Source: Pyrocephalus nanus
Taxonomy: Eukaryota > Chordata > Aves > Passeriformes > Tyrannidae
NCBI GenBank assembly: GCA_038380795.1
Contig: CM076277.1
Span: forward strand, 1,641,501 to 1,705,500
DNA length: 64,000 nt
Direction of reading: 5' to 3'
A program made the position numbers and the translations under genes. Shown here in pieces: positions 40,701-52,700 of this stretch (the stretch's first letter is position 1; every line of letters starts with the position of its first letter). The notes beneath the pieces are model-generated. The model ran no database searches, was not told the DNA's origin, and saw nothing but the letters and a program-made list of their open reading frames with translations.

Positions 40701-43700
40701 GAATTGCAGCGAGCTGTTAGGGCATCGCTGCTGGGCATTGTGGAAATGGAGTCAGTTGCTCTCCAGCTTCCAAACCAAGGGCTAGGAGGTCTGGTGTAAA
40801 ATCAGCAGATACAAGGTGGGGAATTAAGTGGTTCTTTCCCCTACACATCGTTAAGCTTTTCTGGTCACAGGGGGAGGCAGGCTCAAGTAGGAGGTGGCAG
40901 CCCCATTGCCTTCAAATCGAACACCACACCTCCAGTTCAGGAAGTCTCATTTGACCTACACATTTTTGGAGGCTGGAAAAATTAAGGGGAACTGTTACAA
41001 GGTGCACGTGTTTGAGAAAATATCTCTACATGCTTTTCCACAAGCACACTCTCCTGAAGCCAGCCCAGCAGGCTGCAGCTACAGCTGGTCTGCGTGCCCC
41101 CTGCTCCTCCTCCATCCTCGCTCTCCTCAGTCATTACCCCCAGGCTGATCAGGGGGTGTGTGCTCAGCCCTTTCCCTGCGGCTGCCACAGCCACCCAGCC
41201 ACTGTTCTGCCTCCCATTGCAACAGGTTGGCTGCAGCTGCTCTTTATTCTTTACTTGCTGTACAAATGAGGGCAGGAGATAAAATCTCTTCAGGAAAACC
41301 TCTGAAAGTTTCCAGTCCCTAAGTGGAAATTAAATTTTATCAAGCTCTTCGAAACACAACTGGCAGATCATGATCTTGTCTCACTGTTCGCCTCCCTTGT
41401 TTTGGAGACTGCAGGTTTGTAAGAATTTGGCTGTCTCCTGGCCATGTTTTCCACATGCCTTCTCCTCTCACTGCTTCCCTGCCCTAGACCAGATCAGTGT
41501 TCAGGCAGCAGCTGGAGTTACACAGCTGCAAGGTAACAAGCCTTGAGTCTCTGCTCAAGCTACACTGATGCAATGTGTCAAAGCTGGCCTGAGCAGAGGC
41601 TACAAAGAAACCAAGCATGCCAGAGTCTGGATGTCTGATATTTTCCAGCTCAACAGCTCTGTATGAGCAATGGGCAAATCCCAGGTGAAAACATGGAGAG
41701 TTGGTGTTTGGAGCTGGGCAGTGGTTATGGAGGCAGTGACACAGTGGGACACAGGCAGGACACCTCACTGAGGGGTCTGCAAGAAAGATGTGAAGGAAAC
41801 GTGTTTGGCAAGGACACAGACTGCAGCCAGCCAAGCTGCTCTTCTCCCACTGAGAGCTCTGGTTCCTGCTGTAACTGGGTTATCCTGCTCCATGTGTGGG
41901 AGAGTAGTAAGCCAGTAATAATGTAACAAAATAATAACTTGGGAGGGCAGTTCAAGGTAGCAGTTGTGTCTTATAAGTGTAGAGACCCTCATTGTCATCT
42001 GAAGTGTGACACCTAGGCTCTTTTTTCACTCTCTGTCTGGTGCTGTCCTGTGGCTTTGATATGTGGCAGAGCTGCTGTGGAGACAGTGACAGGGGAGTCA
42101 TGTGAGCTCTAATGGTGTGACATCTGAAAATGAGTTTGTCCTTTGCAATCGGAGGTTGAGACAAAAGCCCTAAAGCTACAGGGCAAAGTTTCAGAGCAAA
42201 TGGAGTTCACTGGAAAAATGGACATTCCCTACTGATTGCCCCTAGGGAAGCTGGGGGTGAAACAGTCTTATCTCTCCAGATAATCTTGAAAAAGATATCA
42301 GCATGATAGCTGATGTGTAGCTAAAAAAGTGGAAGTAGAAACCCTTATCTCCATTGTAGTGGCTGCTGCTTCCTTTGTAGAGCTTGGAAAAAGCCTTTAA
42401 AAAGTAAAATGCTTTAACCAGAGGAGGGAAGCTGATTCCCAGAAGGAGGATTTCCACCTTGCCTGGAAACTAGCAAGAGAAATAAGAAATAATCTTAAGC
42501 ACTCCCAGTCTGAGGCATTGTCACTCTACAGGGCAGAGTAAGAAGTTTGCAGATTTAGCATCTTAAACTTTTTAAAGTTTTACTTGCTGGCATTTCTTAA
42601 AGATGGGATTTCTCATGTTGCTTCCATCTTCAGTGGACATGCCCTGTATTGGAATCACTAATGTGACTGAAGGAGTAGCCAGGGGAGTCCCGTTCAGATT
42701 GGGCTGGTGCCCAGTGGGGAATAAAAAACCTCAACAAACTGTCTCATTTCCCCAATCACAGTTTACACAGTTAGCAATGTCAAAGTAAACAGGAGAGCAA
42801 GGATTAATTATTAACTCAAGGAAACTGTCCTCCTTCCCCACTAGAGAGCTGAGACCCAAGCTCAGCTTCAGAAAACAGAAGTGCAGGTGCTGCAGTGGGA
42901 CAGAGGCTCTGAAGGACAGTGGGTGTTTCTGTTTCTAGTACCTTGTCCTGTAGCTCACCCAGTGAAAGCATGTGTGACCTGAGCAGTGAGTTGGAGTGTA
43001 ATTCCAGAAAAGACTGAATTGCAGACTTTTTGAAATGTCACCAGCTTTTTAGTTGCTTTTCTCACTGTTGCCTCAGTTTAGGTGTTGTGCTTCTGTTTGA
43101 TAGCTGACCTTTTGCTGCTGCCTGTGGAGCCTCCCTAGTCCCCCACAGGTGAAGCTCCATGAGCTGTGAGTCAGTTTAACCGGCCTCGTGCTCAGGGCAG
43201 GGTTATTCCTTCTGCCACCCCTGCACTCCCCTTGGGCTCTGAGCCACAACCAGCATTTGCCAGATCTCTCTGTGAGCTTCTTAACTCATTGACCTGGCAG
43301 AAGTCTAACAAAGATTAAAAAAAAAAAAAAAAAAAAAAAAAGAAAAAGGCAACTGGATAGTTCCCTGCCAGTTCAGTGAGTTAAAGCTGCTTATGGAAGA
43401 GCCCAGCAAGTGCCAGAGCTGGCAGGCAGACCTGCTTTTAATGGCAGTCCAGGCCTGGTGAGCTCAGGGCATAGGGAAGTGCAGATGGGAGTTACCAGCT
43501 CTGGTTGCTTGGGCTCTTCCGTGAGTTCAGTTTCACCATTCCAACCACCAGCACTGCCAGTCACCTCTCCTTCTCCAAAAGTTGCCACTTTATTTTTAAA
43601 GGACTTGTTAACATCTGCAGGCTTGGAGAGCACTAAACTGGGGCCAGTGCTGTGGCTGTCCAGGCCAGGGCTTTGCCCAGCTCAGCAGAGCAGCCCCGAG

Positions 43701-46700
43701 AGCCGAGACACGGCCAAGGGGCAGAGCTGGGGGTTTTCTGGGGGCTCAGGAAGCTGAGGCTGAGCCCTGGGCTGAGCCTTGTGCAGCCTTGCCATGAGGG
43801 CAGACACTCCTGCCACATGGACACACGCTCAGTTTACACACACAGACTAGTCCTGTCCTGCCCCCACTGCTTCCTCCCAAGGAAAAGGGTGTGAGCATCA
43901 GGCTGGGTAACCTCACCTGCAGAGAGGTCTCTGCTGCTCTGTAAGTGGGTACTCCAGCTTCTGCAACAGTGCAACAGCTGCATGCAGGTAAAACCCAGCC
44001 CCATTCAGAGGTGTCTTCACAAAGCCTTCAAAGCCAAGCTCCAGGAGGCTTCAGACTACATTAGGGGATTTAGCTGTGCCAGCTTCCTCCTGTTGCCACA
44101 CTTCTGGGGGAAGTGGAGAGGCTTTGGTGCCCTTGGAAAGAAGAACAGCTGGAGGAAGGAAGGTCTTTCAGTGCAAGAACTAAATCAGTCTGGCCCACAG
44201 CTAGCCTTCAGAGTGCCCAGATGTAGACCCCACACCCAGAAAAGGGGGGTGAAGTGGATTTCTGATATACTGCAAGCCAGGAGCTCTCACCAGTCCTATA
44301 TTTGCCTTAATGACTTTCAGGGTATTGGAAATTACTGTTTCAAAAACAGATTTCACATACTTTGTGTAAACTAGTAAAACATATTTTTCAGGTGTAATGT
44401 CCTTACTTCAGGGGGAACCATGAGGCTTTTCCCCAAGCAGATGCTGTTATAATATCAAGAAAGTAATTGGTGCTTTTTATAGTGTCTGTAAATCAGAGCA
44501 AGTCTCTCCTTTGATTTCTGTAGATGAGAGAAGGGACCTAAAGATGATGTTGTGTACCCAGCCTCCCTGCCATCTCCACAGGTTTTCCAGAGTCCGTAGT
44601 TATCCCAGATCAGCGTTTGTCTCACTGTGTTTTCAGCTATTTTAGTTCAACTTGGACAATGCTGTGGGCACTTCTGTGTTTGTCATTATGAGGCTGTGGC
44701 TTGTTGCTGCACTGGGCAGATACTGAAGAGGTACCAGGAGGCCTCTTGCTCCTCTTGCTGTCTGACACAAGGCACAGTGCAAAAAGCCCTTGATATTTGG
44801 GAAAAGACACATGGCTCGGCTGTCAATTAATCATGAAACAGGTTGTGAAACTGCTGCACTGATGCCCAGCTGGAAACCTGCATAACCTTCCAGAGGCACC
44901 TGGGGAGACTCAGTGTCACATTACCAAACCTGCAATCATGGAAGAAAGTGTTTTTTGGTTGAGGTGCAGTTCTCAGCCTTCCCTGGGGTACAGGCCAGCA
45001 AACACTGATGAAGCAGCATGGGCAAGAGCTGAGGGGTCTTGGCCAATGTCCAAAGTGGGGCTGCAGTAGACAGGCAGCCTGGGAGAACAGATATGTGTGG
45101 GTCTATATCTTTCATTTTTACTGCTGTTGAAAGGAAAAGCTGCCACTCACTCCCATGTGGATGGGAGCAGCCTCACAGGCAGGCAGCGATGGGATCTGCA
45201 GAGCCTGGGTGCCTTTGCTGTCCCATTTGCCTGCTCTTGTTGTGTTGTGCTGTTTCCCAAACACCCTGGTACATGGTCCCCAGAGGCTGCCAGCCTCCTG
45301 GGCATTGCTATGTCCCCTCCCATCAGCCTGCCCATGGACAGGATGGTGCTGAGGGGGTGGGTTGGGAAGCTCACCAGCAAGAGATTTGTGTGCTGGTGTG
45401 TTGGAGAGAGGCTTACCAGCTGGGGAATGAAGGCTTGGAGGTGCATTCATGATGCCATGAGGCCTTAGACACAGCTGCAGGTTGCACCCAGCATCTGCTG
45501 CAGTGCAGCAACATCACTGAAAGCCACTGAAGTGAGATCTTGGTCATGGGAAGATGCAGGCCCAGACCCTTCACACATCTGAACAAAAGCAACCTGCTTT
45601 GGGCAGTGGTTGTACAGAGGAACTGGACAGAGAGATTTGGCAGGGTTGTGGATTGGCCAGGTCTTGGAGCAACCTGACCTAGTGGAAGGTGTCCCTGCAT
45701 GTGGCCAGGAGGTGGAATGAGAGGGTGTTTAAGGTGCCTTCCAACCCAAACCGTTCTGTGGTTGCAAAAGCTGTACTGTGGGTAGGAGAGCAGTGGTAAA
45801 GTGGGGATGAGGCCCTTGCTGCTGGCCTTCAGTTGGGTTCCCCTGTGGTGCAGGCAGCACACATAACAGAGGCTCCTTCTTCTCTCTCTGCAGGAACATG
45901 ACATTGAGACAGCTTTCGGAGTGGTTCACGTCACCATGCGGGGCACACCCAAGGGGAACAGACCTGTCATCCTCACATACCATGACATCGGCCTCAACCG
46001 TAAGCCCTTACATTCCCAGGACCCTGAAAACGTGATTGTTTGTGGTATTTGCTTTGAAGTGTGGGAGCAGCAGGCCTGACCTGGAGCTGAGGTCATTCCA
46101 GGGTGAAAAGATAAAGGTCTGCAGGAGAGAGAGAGTGTGTGGCATGGCCTGTCCATTCCAACAGCCCTTGAAAGGTAGGGCCAAGGTGGAAATAGGTCCA
46201 GCCAACACACTGTAATGCTCTGGCTGACTTGTTGCACTGTGTGATAGGGCCTCCTTTCCCTGGGTGCTGGGCAGGTGAGCAAGTCCCTTCTGCAAGGCTG
46301 CAGAAGTGATGTAATGTTCTAGCAGACTCAGTTCTCTTTGGGCTTATCTTCCCACCCAGCACGTGCTGTTACGTTCACACAGGTGCTCCTTCGTGGGTAC
46401 TGTGAGGACCAGGAGCAAGGCCCTACTTTCTGGGCTGTTTGTCTGCCCTCCAGTCATGGCAGTTCCTTTGCTGGGACTTGCTGCTGCCTTGCAGTTTTGA
46501 GGCACAGCAGCACACAGCATCCAGCACCCACTGCCCCGTGGGCTGGGGGTTTGAGCTCCTGCAGGTGTGTGCCGTGTGTTTGGAGGGTGGATTGCGATAC
46601 AACTTCAGGAAAAGTCTCATTTCATTTTGTTGTTGTTGCAGACAAATCCTGTTTTAACGCATTCTTTAACTTCGAAGACATGCAGGAGATCACCCAGCAC

Positions 46701-49700
46701 TTTGCTGTGTGCCATGTGGATGCTCCAGGCCAGCAGGAAGGAGCCCCCCCGTTCCCCTCTGGGTAAGAGCCCTGTGTTGTTCAGTCTGAAGTGGCACCCA
46801 GTTTGCACCAGCTGGGACTGCCAAGCTGAGCGTAGTAGGAGGCAGCTCTCAGGAGCAGAGGAAATGGCAAGGTGAGGAGGCTTCCCAAGGGGCAACCAGG
46901 GAACTTTCTAATTACTAAGACATGGGTACAGCCCTCACTAGTGGTGAGTCTGGTACCAGCTGTCTGATTTGAGCATGAGCTCAGCACACTGCAGTCGAGC
47001 TGACATTTCATCTGTCCATCCTGCCCAAAAGACCACAGCTCTGTTAGTCTTGTTCTGAGGGATGGGATCACCCATTTGGCTGGAACACACAGTATCATTG
47101 CAAATTAATAACCTGTGCACATGCCTGTCAGATGTTCCTACCCTGGGTAGGACAGGAAGGTAATCTCTGTCGAGCTGTGTTTGTTGATTCTCCCTTGGTT
47201 TTCAGGTACCAGTATCCCAGTATGGATGAACTGGCTGAGATGTTACCTGCTGTTCTGACACACCTGAAGTAAGTCTCTGAAAGGAAAAGGGGTGAGGCAG
47301 CTGGATGCAGCCCTTCCAGCACGTACCTGTGCCTCTGCTTGCCATGTCTGAAGTGCTCACTGAGGTGTCCCAAGAGGCCCGAGCATCTCCCCAGCAGTGT
47401 GCCCCTCTCTAGTTCTGTGCTGGGAACACTCTCTGCTGCCTGAGGCAATTTAAGGCTGCTGCATCATTGCTGGGTCGTTTTGAAAATGAGCCATAAGTGC
47501 ACAGCTGGATGCAGAGAGGGGAAAGGCTTTGCCACTAGGGATGCTTCAGCTGAGCTAAGTTAGTCTTGTTGACTGTGAAATGCCTGTTTTTCAGCCTGAA
47601 AAGCTTCATTGGGATTGGCCTGGGAGCTGGTGCTTATGTCCTCAGCAGGTGTGCAGTAAGTATCTCTTCATTGCTCGTGACTCAGGTGAGCTGTGGTCCT
47701 CACTGATCAAACAGGCAGTGTGTGGGGCAGGGGCAAAGGAGCAGTCAGTAATTACAGCAGGGCTGCAGGGAGCCCTGGGAGACCTGCCTTGGCCAGCTGG
47801 TTATGTTGGAGCAGTCAAGGTTACTCTGAAACTATGCCAGGCGTGGAAAGACTGCAGTGTGATGCCTTTGAGTCATCAGAGCCCATTCTGACTGCTAGGA
47901 ATAGCCAGCCTTGTCTTCACAGAGACTGGCTGCATTACTGTGTGTTGTGTCCAGGGTTTGTGACACCAAAGAGCTAATGTGATGTACTGCAAACCAGTGC
48001 TGATGAGGAATGTGCTTTGTCACTGGAAGGAAGCAGATTTTATACTCCACCCTTAGACAAAAGTGCCTTTATCTTGGTACCTGCTTACACATTTATCTCT
48101 AGTGGAGTGTTTATGTGAAGTCAGTGGGCATCGTTTAACAGCCCAGGAATTTGCCTAAGTCTTTCAGAGATAGTGTTAAAAAAAGCCCAGAAATCTGGTA
48201 TTTTCAGTAAAATTTGCTTTAGGTTGTTGAGTGCAGAGAGTTGTCAATTATTAGGCCATTATTGTTTCTTAAAGCCCCTGCACTGGGCAGCTGCCCCTCC
48301 TACACAAAGGTCTCTGCTTCCAATTCCCTCCATCCAGGGCTGAGCCTGGGCAGTGTGAGGCACTGGGGTTTGGCTGTTCCTTGCCTTCTGTATCTTGTGT
48401 GGTTTTCAGCCCTACTAAAGAGGAGCTCGTTGCCAATCAGCCTTTGTGCTCAGCACAGTGAAGTGGACAAAGCCCTTTCCATGCTTCCTGGGCTGTACAG
48501 TTTCCTGCTGAGCACAGAGGTGTTTCCTTCTGCTTCACCAGTCTGTACAATGGAGCAGGAGAGCTGACATAGAATTTCAGCCTGACCGAATGGAGTCCAG
48601 TCTGGCTGGAGCCAATGGCTGCCCGGCACAGAGGAGCTCCCCACTTTGCATTTCACTGTCCTACACTTTTGCAAGAAGCTTTCCGGCTGCTGTACCAGCC
48701 ATTTTTCCCCGTGTGGGCTGAATGATCCTTCTGAGTGTGCCTGTGCTCTCTCCCCACAGCTCAGCCACCCCGACCTGGTGGAGGGACTCGTTCTTATTAA
48801 TGTTGATCCATGTGCAAAGGGATGGATTGACTGGGCAGCATCCAAGGTGAGATTCTGCTTCCCCACACATCTGCTCTCCACAGCACTTAATGAGCAGCAT
48901 GTAGAGTAAGAAAAAAGAATACAGGAATTTGTCCATTTCTGGCAAGAACTGTAAAATCTCCTTTCTGTCCCTGCTGCATCCTCAGTCTGGGTGTGGTATG
49001 GCCTCGGCCGTAGGAGCAGGGGTGGGTGTGATCACGTGTGAACAAGAGATGCAGATAAGCTGCTTGGAGGTGAGTGGCTCTAAAGCACTCAGCTTTCCTC
49101 TGATGGAGTACTCTTGCTTGCAGGCTTCATTTGACTGAGATTGAATGGGATTCAGGCCCCTTGCAGTTATTTAAGGTTCCAGGTTTCTGGATAGCTATGC
49201 TGTGTTTCTTTGAAGTTTTACATGTCCATCCAAAACTTGGGGCATTTGTATCTTCTATCACTTGAATAGTTTCTTTGTTATTTTTTTTACTCTGAGGAGC
49301 TGCTTTGGAATGTGTAATGAAACTGTATTTCCCAGTTACTCTCCCTCCTCCTCATTCACAGTCACTCTTCAGTTTTCAGGCTGGACAACCAACATAGTGG
49401 ATATTGTCTTGGCGCATCACTTTGGCCATGTAAGTACCCGGCAGGTGTTAATGTCCCCCATGCAACTGTACGTGGAGCTCTAACTTCGGTGTGTAGCTGC
49501 TCCCAGATAGCTCTGGTCCATCAGCTGAGGGTTGCCACAGGTAGTACCATCCTCTCTGCGTCAGGCTCACGCTGGGGTTTGCACACTGCAGGGAGCACGT
49601 ACGTCCTCACTCCTGCCCTCACTGTCTCTGTTAAGGCAGTAGTGTCCCACACACCAGTGGTGCAACTCCTTGTGGTCCCCAGCCACTGCCTGCAGAAACA

Positions 49701-52700
49701 AGTGGCAGCCAGTTCTCTGCAGCCAGCATGGAAGCCTTTGGAGTTTGGGTAGAGCACAGATCAGCTGGATCTGACAGGGGTATCTGGGATGTGTCCAGAT
49801 GTTGACCTGCTGCATTCTGCTCTTCATCTTCCCCCTCAGTTTCAGCAGAGGCAAGCCAGCCCCTCCTGAAAACTTTGGATACAGCAATTAGCTGTCTCCC
49901 TCCCACTGGGCAGTGGCAGGGCCTGAGCCTCGTGCACACTGTGTATGACACACAGCAGATCAGTTCCTGATCTGGAGCTCTCTTGCAATACATCAACCCT
50001 GGAAGGAGTGCTTCCTTCTCCAACACACCTTCCTCCTGCTCAGGGCACATTCTGGCTTCAGGCCCCTTCACTGTGTGTGAATTCCTTGCATTCCCTGCTC
50101 TCTCTGTCTCTCTAGGAATGCATTTTTTTCTTAGAACTGGGTGTTGGGACTGAACTTTCCTTTGGCCCCAGTCTTGTTGCCTACCTATAAAGCTTTGCTT
50201 CTTGAACATCAAGCATAAGCAGAAGACCTTCCTCCCGTAGTGCTTTGTATCTGTTTAAGCATTACCAAGGCTTGGGAGTTAACTTACCCCATCTCAGGAT
50301 TCCTGTGCTCTTGGGTGCTGCCAGTTGTAAAACCATAGTCACGTTACCAAAGCATGGCAGGTGCCAGGCACAAACCCCTCATGTCTCCTGGGTACTGATG
50401 CACTCTGGAGCTGCTGCCCTCTGTGTCACTACTCACAGGGAATGATGTGTATGGAGACACTTCAATGCTTCAGTATTTTTATGACTATTGTTTCTTTACT
50501 TGTGAAAAGTATTTTTTCCTATCTTTCAATTTTTCTGCTTTTGTACAGGAGGAACTGCAGGCAAATCTAGATTTGATCCAAACATACAGGCTTCATATCG
50601 CACAGGACATTAACCAAGATAACCTTCAGCTGTTCCTCACCTCATACAACAGGTACAGGATACCTTTTTGCCCGACAGAGTGCTCCCATAGCTTCCCTGC
50701 TCAGTGGATGTGCTGCCATATGTATTACCCTACTGGACATTATGTGAGGGGAACCTTTGTCCTAAGCCTGGTGTTCAGTGGTTATCCTGAGCCAAGCCCA
50801 GCCCTCGTGTCTGCCCACAGGCCCTGTCACACCTCAGTAGATCATCTCTGGGCACACAGCATGCCGTGAGAGCATGGCTCCTATTTTCTGGGGATGACTA
50901 CTGGGGTTCTTGCTCATGGCATGACACAGGGAGTGATAACCTGTTGCCTGGGTGCTGAGGCATCACTCATGGTTGGATTTTGTGTGCTCCCACAGTAACC
51001 AGTTTCCTCTGCAGATTTGATGGAGAATTGTTGTGTTTTATCTTTCAGTCGTAAAGACCTGGAAATTGAGAGACCGGTTGTTGGTGTCAATGAAACAACT
51101 GCAAAAACACTCAAGTAAGTTGCTCTGGATCAGCCTGTTTAAATTACTGACAGCAGAAAAGATGCTGTTGCTTTCTCAGCAAGAACCCCATCAAGCCCAA
51201 GCGCTGGGAAGAATGTCTAGGACAGTCCTGGGCTGTGGTGCAGGACTGTCACCTGCAATAGGGCACAGAGGTGACTGGGAGCCCTCTCATTAAGACCAGG
51301 CTGAGATTCTCCAGCAGGCAGGGTCAGAGCACACGTGAGCAGCAGCAGTGCAGGTGGTGTGTGCAGAGGGGACAGTGTGTGTGTGTGTGCAAGCCCTGGA
51401 GAATGTTTTGGTGCAACAAAATGCCAAGGTGTGCTGGCAGGCAGGGGCTCTGCAGAGCCTTTTCTGTGTTAACTTCTCATGAGGCTGTTGGTTCACAGAG
51501 CTCAGCCTTCTCAGGAGTCCCTTCGATGTGCTGTAACACATCTGTTTTGGTCTCTGACCAGGTGCCCTGCCTTGCTCGTGGTTGGTGACAACTCGCCTGC
51601 TGTGGAAGCAGTGGTACGTACCCGTGAACGCTTTCCTCTGGTGACATTAACCCACACGTCACTGAGCACTGTGGGGCTCTCACCTTACCCAGAATTAGTC
51701 ACAGACAGCGGCTCTTTGTCCCAAGCTCTCTTCTAGTCCCTCAGCTCCTCATGGGAGAGCTGAGACTCAGGAGACTGAATGGCCCTCAGAGCAGCTCCAA
51801 GCTGAGGATGGCAGGATCTGAATGAGCACCTTACTCGACACATGATGCAGAGGACCCTGTTCTGGACTGTGTGTCCTTTGCCTGCAGTTTGGTTTGAGTC
51901 ATGAATCTCTTGCAGTTACACTGAGGCTACCTGGAGATTAAAAATATCCAGTGTGACTTCAGTTCCTGTGGTGTGGAGTTCCATAAGCTCTGTTAAAGCA
52001 CTGCATCGTTGGGAAGGCAGCACTTTGAAGCATCTCCTTCCTGTGGTCCTCTGCAGACACCCATAACCCTCTTCCCTCCCAGCACAGCTGTAAATGGGGC
52101 ATGGCACAGTGCAGTGTGGTTGTGGCAGACATTGCTCCTCCCTGGCAGCTGGTGATCGTGGGGAGACCAGGGGGTTGTGAGCAGAAGCAGTTGTCTAAAA
52201 CCTTGGAAGAGTGTAGGATTCTCTTAAAGCAGTAGCTTGGACCTAGGAGATGTGCATGGAGGGCATTTTCTGGCTATGGCCTATTGCCTTTTCATCAGTC
52301 TGTTTGATCTGAAAGTCTGAAACAAAGTCTGCAAGTTTTGACTTTGCTGGGATACTATCCCTGAGGATTCCCACTGCTTCCTGGCCACAGCATGGGTACA
52401 GGGGAAGGTCTTCTGCATCTTGGAGTGCCTGTCTGGGTGCCCAGGTTCCCAGCCCATGATAATTCCCCCTGCTGAGGTTGCTTTCCCTATAGGCCCCCCA
52501 CCTATTCCCTCTTTGCAGCAGCCTTACAGAGGCCATGGCCTCCTTGTCTGGCCAGAGGACTAAGTGATGTCCCTCATGCTGCACTGCACAGAAGTCTCCT
52601 TCCCTCCCTTGCTCTCAGAGCCCAGAAGGTGCTCAAGGGTTTCGTAGGGCATTGCAAAAACAGGGGGTGATTTCACTTGAAGTCAGGACTGTCATCACAA

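Larger units (their letters stand above)
29566..45893 (+). other. NDRG3: NDRG3 intron 3 (16.3 kb)
   Basis: Contents listed separately are a tRNA-Ile-like SINE (32402), a 19-20-bp minisatellite (37704), an ancient CR1 pol remnant (39120-40480), a poly-A run (43317) and a CR1 3' end (45645). No other exon, RNA or coding remnant was recognised. The 3' half is visibly richer in G+C than intron 1. Confidence 0.8.

Noticed and set aside
43317..43341. Poly-A run as the tail of a processed pseudogene
   Set aside because: No recognisable cDNA-like sequence precedes it and no target-site duplication was found.
49380..49429. Alternative NDRG3 exon 9 start at the second AG (49378-49379)
   Set aside because: It would remove 7 nt and break the frame into exon 10.
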